A stretch of DNA of 64,000 bases from Liolophura sinensis. Taxonomy: Eukaryota; Mollusca; Polyplacophora; Chitonida; Chitonidae. The notes under the pieces were generated by a model. The model did not search any database and was not told where the DNA came from. It saw only the letters and a list, made by a program, of their open reading frames with translations. Shown here piece after piece: positions 12,201 through 23,500 of the stretch; within the stretch, counting starts at the first letter, position 1; the number at the start of each line of letters is the position of its first letter. The position numbers and the translations under genes are program-made. Location of the stretch: assembly GCF_032854445.1 (NCBI RefSeq), contig NC_088298.1:21601295-21665294 (forward strand), given 5' to 3'.

Positions 12201-15200
12201 TTGTCAGTTCATTTATGTCCTCTAATTGGCAACAGCCCTCTCTATTGGTCTGTCATTTTCATGTGATATTGCCATTATTGTTGTGTTGGGATGAAAAGAC
12301 AGCTGATGATACAGTTCACATATCTTTAATTATAAGCTTTTGTGTAAAGTCTCAGATAAGTGAATAATTTTAAAGTAATTAACACTGAGCAAAGAAAGAG
12401 ACAAAAAAATAAACAAAGAAGTCTAAGAAAAATCCCAATAAAAGCTTCCGAATAGGTCCATATCTGGAAGTTTCCAGGGGTACGCCTAGCAAACATAGTT
12501 TTAACAATGTCTCTGTTGTGATGTGTGACATGCAGACTCTTCCCACTCTGGTGAGGATGTGTAAGCGGGAAAGGAGCATTGAGGAGCGAGTGGAGGGGGC
12601 AGAGGCTCTGGCATACCTCATAGAGGTGAACTCTGACCTCCAGAAGACAGCAGCCATCACCGATCATTGTATACGAACACTGGCGGAGTACCTCAAGTTT
12701 ACAGAGGTGCATCAGTTCATTGTCAAGAATCATCAGCGTAAGGTAAGTACAACTGTACTTGTGCACTTACAGAAGATTTTTGTTTCATTATTAACCATGT
12801 AGATATAACAGGACTATACAGACTCATATTTGCGAGCTTTTGCAAGAGTAGTCTTGCATTGTCTTTAATCACCGCAATAAGTACAGCTGTGAACGATTTT
12901 TTCGCCTTCTCTGAAATATGTACCATGTTCTTTTGCCTTTGACTGAATCCATTTATGACATGTTGTCTTATGCTGTCATGATGGTTATCTTGAACAGATT
13001 TGAATCTATTTATAGCCAGACCCATTTAACAAAAGACCCATTTAACAAAAATGTATTTTCATTTATTTATTTATTTGTTTGATTGGTGTTTTACGCCGGG
13101 GGAAACCCACAACCATCCGCAGGTTGCTGACAGACCTTCCCACTTACAGCCGGAGAAAAATGTATTTTTTCTTCAATGAATAGATATTTGCTTTTTTAAA
13201 TGGTATATGTTAATAATTATATCATTTTTTTTATTTCATTTATTTGGTGGTTGTTGTTGCCTCTGTGATGTGCATCTTTCTCTTCACCCATCCACACAGG
13301 ATGTCAGTTCCATGGATGAACTCAAGCAAGCTGCGTTCAAAGCATTCGCCGCACTGGCTGCCAATGACGAGGATATTCGAAAACGGGTGAGATATTAAGC
13401 TATTTTTGACGCAGAATCTACCAAAACTGCATACTTTAGTTGTGTTGTAAGTCTTGGTAATTCTTGCAGCCAGTTACATTTTGTGTTAAAGCCTGTCAAT
13501 TTAGAACAGTTGTACACGTAGGGGTGAGGCAGGCGTGAATTTCATCCGGTTGTGTCGACACGATATGGCTGCATTATGTTGCAATGCATGTATCCAATTC
13601 TAAAACGTGCATGGAAAATAACTTAACTTAATAAATAGCTCGGGAAAAGTATGGGCAAAACTTCTGTGGAAAAGAAGCTGACTTTGTTTATAAACAGCAG
13701 CGTGTTTTGTTGTGCTTTGTTGTTGTTGTTGTCTCGTCTCATAAGTGATGTAGTTATAAACATTTAGTGTTCTGTGTTGTACAAGAATGGGAAAATGTGC
13801 ACAAAAGCATTAAAATTTAAGGATAAAGAATTGTACTGGTTGATATTTCTGGGCTATTTTGGTGAGTACACACACTGTAAAGATTCGGCCTGACTTACAA
13901 CACTGAATTGGATGCCTCAACATGCAAAACCGTAAATGACCTAAAATTTCGCTCAGAAAGGTGCATACTTAGAAACAAATAAATGTCATAAAATAGTATT
14001 TTTGGTGCTGAAGATTTTCTATTAGAATATCATCCCATGTTCAGGCAAACCTCAAAACACCTTTTTAAATCAATAAGACTCTCAGAATCAAGAAAAATGG
14101 GTCAGATAGTCATGGACAAAATTTATGGTCACTTAGGGTAGCAATACGGATGGAAGTGAGCACTGTACACAACACTGGTGGAGAAAACTCCCTGGAGATT
14201 GAGCGTGACCACCCACTTGTTTGTGGATGCAGTGTTCTGGATCGGTTTTTGTGATGTATTTATGTGTCACATGTGGAAAAGTTTATCAGTTGGTTGCCAA
14301 ACAGGCAGTGGTTTTATACTTCAGGGACAGATTTTCCTTCACCTTGTGAAGCTAGCAACCATCATATGAGTGAAACAGTCTTAAATATGCATTAAATTTC
14401 AACAAATCAAATCAATCATTGTCAGTCAAACTTATTTCACTGACTGGAAATGAGTGGGCTGATGGAGCAGGGTTTAGACAGGATAAACACTATGGTGAAT
14501 GACCTTAAGATTCTCCCTTAGACATGGACAGAGTATCCCATAATTCATTGTGTTGATTGTGGCTCTTACTGACTGGGTGCTGTGGGAGAGCATTGGGATG
14601 GTCGGGATTATATGGATGGTTTCTGAATGTACTAAACAAGCTCATGCTACACTGGGCAGTCTGTATGCGCTCCTGCCACCAACACTTCACGTTTTCCTCA
14701 GTTTTAATCATAATGAATTTAGTACATAAAGGCTTACTTCATAAAAGGTGCACCTTGATTGTTTTATGATTGCCATTTAATGATGAATGGGTATTTGGGA
14801 GAAAACTCCCAGGATATTGAGTGTCACCAATCTGTACCTTAAAACACATGTTTAGTGGCATGTCAAATATTTGTTAAAATGCAGAGCTCTTCATGTTCAG
14901 AACTTAGCACCCCGTGAATCCTTACTTGCAAACTACCAACAGATGATGTCAAACTACATTTACAGCAACAACTTACAATCAGCAGGTCTCGAAATCTCCA
15001 CATACATAGGAAATAAACAGCCGTTCACAAGATAGTGCTGCCAAGTGACGTCCACGTTACCCTAACAATTGTATGTTGCCGTTTCGACGTCTGCAGTGCC
15101 ACTCAGTGTAGCATTTGTACACAGCTTGTTTGGCATGTCCATGGAGAGAGATAGTGTTTGCATTTAATTTATAGGTTTGTAATAGTCATTGTCTGACTTG

Positions 15201-17554
15201 ATACTTACTTCAGCTTAATTCATGAGTATAATTATAAATGCATGTGGACTGGCCGGGAGACCTGTACTCGCTGTAAGTGACTTGACCCCATGTGGCGGGG
15301 ATAAGAGACCATAGCTGCCATGCAGGGTAATGGAACAGACGGGGGGCTAATCACCCATTTCTCTCATCTTATCGCCAACTCAGCCCGTGCGAAACTTTAC
15401 GTCATTTACTGTAATTTCCCATTTGCTGTAATTTCCCATTTACTGTAATTTCCCATTTACTCATCCATTTAGTCAGTCACTGTGTTCTTTCAGATACTGG
15501 AAATGGATGGGTTAATGGAGCAAGTTGTAGACGGGATGAACAGTAACTCTGTAAAGGTCCAGGTCGCCTCTGTCCGATGTCTTCACAGTTTGTCGCGTTC
15601 TGTACAACAACTCAGGACGACCTTCCACGATTACAACGTCTGGAAACCACTAATGAAGGTCAGGAGTGTTTTATACAGTTTTGTGGGGTTTTTTTGTTAT
15701 GTGTGGGTTTTTCGGGGGAAGGGGCGGGTTTATGATGACATGGGTGTAGTTGAAAGAATCATATTACAACAACTGGAAGTGTGAAGCTTATTTAACTTTG
15801 TATTGAAAGAAAGCGTTAAATTTTGTGATATGGATACTTCAAAGACACTAAATATATACACAAACGGAATGACTCCTTGTCTTTATGCAAAAACCAAAGG
15901 AAATATACATTCTCTCTGGCAATAGCTGGTCCCTATCATGAATATGTCAGGAGGATTGTCAGGTACCTGGCAAAGCAGCAATGTTTTCTCCTGGACTCTG
16001 CCAAGTTTCCTTCACTCATAAACCTAACTGCTGACAAAGAAGTGAACTTTCTTAAATGGGGGCTGAAACACCAATGAGATGAATAAAAAATCAACATTGA
16101 ATGGCCTTTCCCTTTAAGTCTCTGTTCTGTTCTGTTCATTCTCTGTCCTGTTCTATTAATTCTCTTCTATGTTCTGTTCTGTTTCCATGACTCTCTTTTC
16201 TGTTCTGTTAATTCGCTGCTGTGTTTTGTGCTGTTTCTTTAACACTCCTTTCTGTTCTATTAATTGGCTGCTGTGTTTTGTTCTGTCCCTTCAACACAGC
16301 TCTGTTCCTTTAATTCTCCATTCTGTTATGTTCCTTTAATTCTCTGTTTTGTTCTGCTCTGTTCCTTGAACTCTCTGTTAGGTTTTTCCTTTAACTCTCT
16401 CTCCTGTTCCTTTAATTCTCTGCTCTGCTCTCTTCCTTTAACTCTCTGTTCTGTTCCTTTAATTCTCTGCTCTGCTCCTTTACCTCTCTGTTAGGTTCTG
16501 TTCCTTTAACTCTCTCTTCTGTTGTGTTCAGTCTCTGTTCTGTTCTGCCATTACATGTAGATAATCCAGAATGGCCCCCACGAAGCCCTGGCTGTCACCT
16601 CCTCTGTGCTGTGTAATTTACTGCTGGAGTTCTCACCCAGTAAAGAGGTAAGCTTCCAGATTTCTGTATACCAGTGGTGAGCACAACAATCATCACCTTG
16701 TATAAACTAGAAGGTCTCAATGTTTGCTCTTGTGATTACATGGCGGTATGTGTGGGAAAGTTAGTCAGGTTTGCCAAGTGTCAGTGGTTTCCTCCTTACA
16801 GTGTGGTTTCCTCCTTACAGTGTGGTTTCCTCCTTACAGTGTGGTTTCCTCCTCACACTGCAGTTCCCTCCATCCACAAAACGGATCACCTTTGTATACT
16901 GTAAATCATTGACCTTTTCGACCTCTAAATATGTTTTTTTAGTGAAATCTGTGTATATAATTATTGTGATAATGACGATAAAACAATTTCATTTGTGTCA
17001 CTAAAGATACAAGCTTCCTAAAACTGTGCTGATTATTTCTCTACAACCCCATCGTTCTATCCGAATGTGTCTAAATATTGGTTGCAGAGGCGGATCAAAA
17101 AGGTTGAAGAATTAGGGTAACTGGGTGTGGCATTAAGTAAAAGTCAGATAAATAAATAAAAAACATATCTGGCTGAGGGAGCTGCGTATTATGTGAAGGT
17201 TTGTCCGCTGACAATCTGTAAACCACCACCATGTAAAGAAAGTATTCTTCAAAAGAAGATATAAATACATAAGTTATTTACATTACTAAATATGCATTGT
17301 ACAGTAGATGTGATAATTCTCTGTCTCAGCCTTTGGCTTATATTCCTGGCCACCTGTAATTTATACCCCAAATACATCCATCAGGTTCGACACTGCATGG
17401 TGTCTCTATTATTTTAATGAATAGGTTAAAATTCTCAAAACGTCAATACTTAAGCTCTTCAAGAAAACTGAAGAAGCTTGTGTTAAACGGCGGTTTTATG
17501 AATGCATGGGATTCTCAGCATTGCAGCTATGTTGCTATGGAGTAGTTTTATGTG

Positions 17555-17585
<31 letters not shown>

Positions 17586-20500
17586 GTGGTATTTGTACAT
17601 GCACTTACAGTAGTAGTATGTCATGTCATGCTGTTTCAGCCCATACTGGAGGAGGGAGCTGTGGAGATTTTGGTGAGGCTGACATCACATGAGGACCCGT
17701 CCCTTAGACTGAACGGCATCTGGGGACTGATGGTAAGAGGCACTGAAAATCTGGGGGACATTAATACTACAAAACGGCCTGCTTAGGGTTTGAACCATTG
17801 GCCTATTAAGACAGAAGTTGGTGCTTTTACCACGAGGGGCCACAGTTACTCATGTTGGTGTATAAAGCCAGTATAATCTCTAAACTCCATTAAAGTCCGT
17901 AAAAATTAAAAAAAAAAAAAAAGTATCAAACAACATACAGTTTTGTGACATTTCATGACTCTCTTTTTCTTCTTGTTTTCGAGCACTCTTGTCAAAATAG
18001 GGTGAGATTTCTACCCCGGTCTTTTCTATATCTCTCCGGAGAGAACAGTATTCCTTGACTGGGTGGGGACGCTGGCATGACATTTCAGTGAGGCAGCAGC
18101 ATGTTAACATGGGGACATTGAGCCCAGTCTGTAACAAGGGGACACCAGTCTGATATGACTGAAATAAAGTTAAAAGTGATGTGTAACAATGTACAGGGGT
18201 TGATTCTGCAAAGCCATTTCTGACTTTAGTCATAATTTAAAAGATGATTTCAAAGCTTGTTTTTGAGTTTTAGAAATTAAGGTTTTGTACCCCTCATCAA
18301 TCTTATCTTGAGACATATTTGTGAAAATTTCAGTCCAGTACCAAAAACTAAACGTTGTACAGAGTTTTTAAAATTTTGACATAAGTCAGAAAGGGCTTTG
18401 TGGAATCGGTCCCAGGTGTAGAGTAGAGGGTCTGCTTTGGAAGCGGTAGATTCAGGGTCAATCCTGGCTCAATCCACACCTAAGACCTTAAAAGAGGAAG
18501 TTGTAGCTTCCTCGCTTGGTGTTCAGCGTGAAGGGGATAGTGCAACGACTGGTATCATTATAATGGCTCAGGCAAGGCACCTTACTTGCCTTCAGTAAGG
18601 CATCTCAGTGAAGCAGCACTAGATAAAAGAGCAGTGGAAATCTGTCCTACAACAAGGAGGCACATTACATGTACTCTAAGGATTCTTTCGTCATCATTTG
18701 ACTGAAAAATTGTTAAGTACGACGTTAAACCCCAAGCACGAACTCACTCGCTCAATTCCAGGTGTAGAGCTAGATCAGTTGCGATCTGTGGTATGTTAAA
18801 AAAAAGAAAAACACTGCGCTCCTGTTTTATGATAAGAAGTTTTCTGGTGGAATCATAGGTGGTGAAAAAGAAAGCTGCAATGTTGGACCATTTTCATTTT
18901 TAGATTTCGATAAACACCATGTTTTTTCGTTTGAATTTTTTTTTCCAGAACATGGCATTCCAGGCCGAACAGAAGCTAAAGACCCACATCATAACGTCAG
19001 TAGGACCAGACAGGTTGTTGAAGCTTTTGTCTGACCCCATACCCTCCATTCTCATCAAGACACTGGGGCTACTGAGAAACCTACTGTCTGGCAAACCGGT
19101 GAGTCTGTAGGTCCTTAAAATCTCTCATGCAAAGATAAACCACACAGGAGCCTTTCACCAATGCAGCCGCTGTGAGTTACAGTCCAGTTCATGCTGTCTT
19201 CCTCTCCGATCAGACGGAAGGTCTGCCAGCAGGCTGGGGATAATTTCTGCCCCCATAACGCTGGGTGCTGTAGTCATATAAGTGAAATATTCTCGAGTAC
19301 AGTGTAAAATATCAATCATAAGGATAAATAAATGACATTGTCGCTGATGTGCAGGGACAGTTTTCACAAAAGATATTAAGTTTAAGTTTATTGTAAATCA
19401 CTAAGATCACAACCGTGGCACTAACTTACAATTGATTCACACTTGCAAGAAGGGATTGTTAGCTGTGACAGTCGTAACTAACAGTCCAAAGTTATTATCG
19501 GGTCAACCCTGGATGTTTGGTAAGGTTGAACATCGATGGTTCTTGTGGAATTGAGTCGTCCACAACCCACTAATCGTATTGAACATGAATAAATGAAAAA
19601 TTATGAGTATTGCGTTCAGCCCTTGGCAAACCCATGAGTGATTGATTTGATTGATTGATTTTGATTGGTATTTTTACGCCGTCCTCAAGAATATTTCACT
19701 TATATGACGATGACCAGCATTATTATGGGAGGAAACCAAGCAGAGCCCGATGGAAACCCAGGACCATCCGCATGTTGTTGCAGATGGTCGTGGGTTGCAC
19801 ATTCCTACGCACGTCCAGAGAGGAAAATCCGTAAGTAAATAAATGTGTAATCATACTTTTGTTTATGAGTGGGAAATTCTTGAGATTAGCAATAAAAAAA
19901 AACAATCCAATATTAAAATCGCTAATACTTCTGTTTCTGCTGTTTCAGCATATTGATCTGCTTATGAATATGTATGGCAAACAGATGATCCAAGCTGTCA
20001 TTCTCATCCTAGAGGGAGATCACTCTCTGGACATCAAAGAACAGGTGAACTTCAGTTATCTCCCTTTCTGTCTGAAAGTGAAGTTAATTTTCCCCAGAAG
20101 CATGTACCTTTGTGGAAGTGTACATGTAATATCATAGACCAGATATGTCTGTTTACTGCAGAATGTCTACTCATACTTAAATGGACATACCATCAATGTT
20201 GACAAAATTGTGCTGACATTTTAGAAGACGTCTACATAAATTTGAGACTTCTAGATGTCTACTTATGCGTATCTGACTTTGAGTGAAGAATGGAATGTTC
20301 AGTTTTATCCGGAGGTTTCCCTTCGACGATCAACTCACTCAGCTCACTGTGTTTAGAAGGCTGATTTTTTGGGTCAGTTACCTCCCCTTTGTTGTGTAGC
20401 CGACGGGAGATGTTCTATGAACTTGAAATGTCAGATACGGTATTGTGTTGTATTTATGTGGTCTACCATGTAACTTCAGTCCCACTGCACAGATCGTTGG

Positions 20501-23500
20501 GAATTACGAATACTTCATTAAACATTATCGATAGAGAGGAAGATCTTTTTTGGTATGCTCTAGCGGTATAATTCAGTTTCAATCCATCTGTACGATCCAC
20601 GAGCAAGCGTTGCATTGTGGGAATTTTTGAGCTGCCTCATATGCATGTTATCTCATCAGGCGGTCAGTTTAGACCAGTGACAGATTTCCCCTTATAAATC
20701 TATTAATTGACATATTTTGGAAAATATAGGCCCAGGAGGTTTAGTTAGGAGTCAAATGCAACTCATTTTTTTATTTAGCAGAACCAGCTCAAAAGTTCTG
20801 AATATGTCTCTTTTAAATGTTGTACATGTGTGTTTTTTGTATTCTGTAAAAAGGTCCAGAAGGTACATATCACGTTATCCCCTATGTAACAGACGTTGTG
20901 GACGAGTAAAGATGTCCCCCTAATGTAGCATAGCAAAATGCCTTCATTTATTTTTATTTTTTTTGTATATTTGATTGGTGTTTTAAGCCGTACTCAAGAA
21001 TATTTCACTTATGCGATGGCGGCCATCATTAGGATGGGAGAAAAACGGGGTTGCATTGGTGAGAGGCTCCTGGACCATTATGCTGTACTAGTGCTCTTAC
21101 CAACTGAGCCACAAAAGCCCCCTCTTTTATTCTTAGGAAAATGCCTATTTTTGAGTAACTGTTAGCATCAGCATATTCACTGGGTGTGTATGATTTCGGA
21201 TTTCCAGATATAGTATTTCTGCAAAGCTTATTTGGTGATTTTTTTTGTGTCACTGATGGAGAGGCAAACATTGGGCTTTTCAGTATCTTCTTCATGGGGT
21301 GACCCATTTTGTTTTCACCCAGGCTAGGGCAGTTGGGTAATCTTTAACTTCACGGCTGTCTTACAGAGTAGTACGTTTGTCAGGCTGTTCCTGACCGCCT
21401 ATACTCACCAGCCTGAGTAATGATACAAGTGAAATATTCTTCAGAACAGCACATAACCCATCAGGGGCCTCAGTGGCTCAGTTGGTGAGAGCGCTAGCGC
21501 AGCGTATTGACCCATGAGTCTCTCACCAGTGCCGTTGCTGTGAGTTCAAGTCCAGCTCATGCTGGCTTCCTCTCTGGCCGTACGTGGGAAGGTCTTCTAG
21601 CAACCTGCGGATGGTCATGGGTTTTCCCCGGGCTCCGCCCGGTTTCCTCCCACCATAATGCTGGCCGCCGTCGTATAAATGAAATGTTCTTGAGTAAGGC
21701 GTAAAACATTGATCAAATAAATAATCAAAACCCATCAAAAGTAAATAAATTGAATGTAAAGACACACCATTTTCTGTGTCATCCCACTGTGATGCTGCCC
21801 GCTGTTGTATAAGTGAAATGTTCTTGAGTACGGTGTAAAACATTGATCAAATAACTAACTAACTAAATTTTGTGTTGACAGACACTGTGCATCCTGACAA
21901 ATATAGCTGACGGAAACTCTGCCAAAGATTATATCATGACAAATGAAGATGTGCTGAAGAAATTGATGAGTTATATGGTGGGTAAATGAACAGGGTTGAT
22001 TTTGTAAAACTGCCTCTGCCTTCGTTTGGGATCTACCCTAATTTTTAAACCTTTTTTAACACCTCTGCAAAAAATATTTTGAAACATTCTGAGAGAACTA
22101 CAGTATATGATGGGTAGAGAAATAATTTGCACAGTTTTATGAAGCTTGCATCTTACGTGACGCAAACAAATAATTTATAAAGTCATTTTCATAATAATTT
22201 TATGCATAATTTACATTTAAAGGGATACAGAATAGATGTTGATTGGATGACAATGAATATAGGGTTTCCCAGGTTAAATCTTGCAGTCTTGGTCACACTT
22301 GAATAAATGCACCGTGCCTAAAGTTCAGCTTATGGTAGGCATAGCCTGGGTTTGCCTATCTCTCACACCAGCCAATCAGAATGGATTCTGTATTTTTTTT
22401 AAAAAAAAAAAGTGTCTTTAAAAGGTTGAAAAGGTTAAAGTGTTAGGAAACGCTACACTGAAATAGATCAGATGTATGTTCAAAAGAATGCAGGGAACAG
22501 GCCAAAGTCTACTGGTTAAATGCACTATTTCTTGTAATAGCTATTAAGATGCACGAGTTGAGGGTTCAAACCCGACCTTGGACAGGAAATTTCAGCTTTC
22601 AATGTTTGTAGGGCCTTGAAGAGATGAAGTCAGTGACATTTGATTCGTAAAGCTAAACTTTTACAAAGACTGTTGTCATCTATATTTAAGAACTTTTGCT
22701 ACATCATAGAAAGCATTTAAAATAGGATATGATATGGTGACCATATTTCAGACCAGATTTCACATCACTTTCAAACCCGTATTTGTTTCCCGAAAATTGT
22801 TAAAATTCATTTGTATTCATCCCTGATGAATAAGCTGAAAAGCAATTTAGTGAGTCCCTTAGTCTATCAAACAGCCCCTGATGGTCAGTTATTGTGTCTC
22901 CATCTCCATAACTACGTGTATTTATATATTATTTCTTGTATATTCCTTTGGGACCTAGTATTTTAGGTTGTTTTAGATAAGGATCTGTCGATTAACAGCT
23001 TAGAAATCCCCTTTGTGGTGTAAGTGATATATGAATGTTTGACTTGACGCTTTGATTGTGTGGTTAGCCATGTGTTCCCCTCTGGCTCTGCCCGGCTTGC
23101 TCCCACCTTAATACCGGACTTTGTTGGATAAGTGTGATATTCTTCAGTTCGCCGCAAAACAACATTTATTTATCAAATAAATAAATAAAAATATAAATAA
23201 ATAACACACATTTTTGTGGTTCATTTTTTTCCTCTGTGTCGTGTGTTTCAGATGTGCACGAGTGTAAACCTCCAACTGACGGCCACTCTCTGCATCACAA
23301 ACCTCATCTGGAATGATGAAGAAGGTATTTTGTTATATATTTTAGTTTAAAGAAATTAGACAGATTTTGTAGTCTTGGGAATTACAAAACTTGTATTGAA
23401 ACGGAGAAATAGGTATGAAGAATGGAAAAAATGCATTTGACTTGGTAACATTTTGAAAGTTTGATTCAAAACTGAGTAGTGTGTGAATATGTGTAATTTT

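Noticed and set aside
21464-21560. tRNA gene
   Set aside because: A- and B-boxes are present but no acceptor stem closes; this is the head of a SINE. The same applies to 32845-32900 and 30118-30190.
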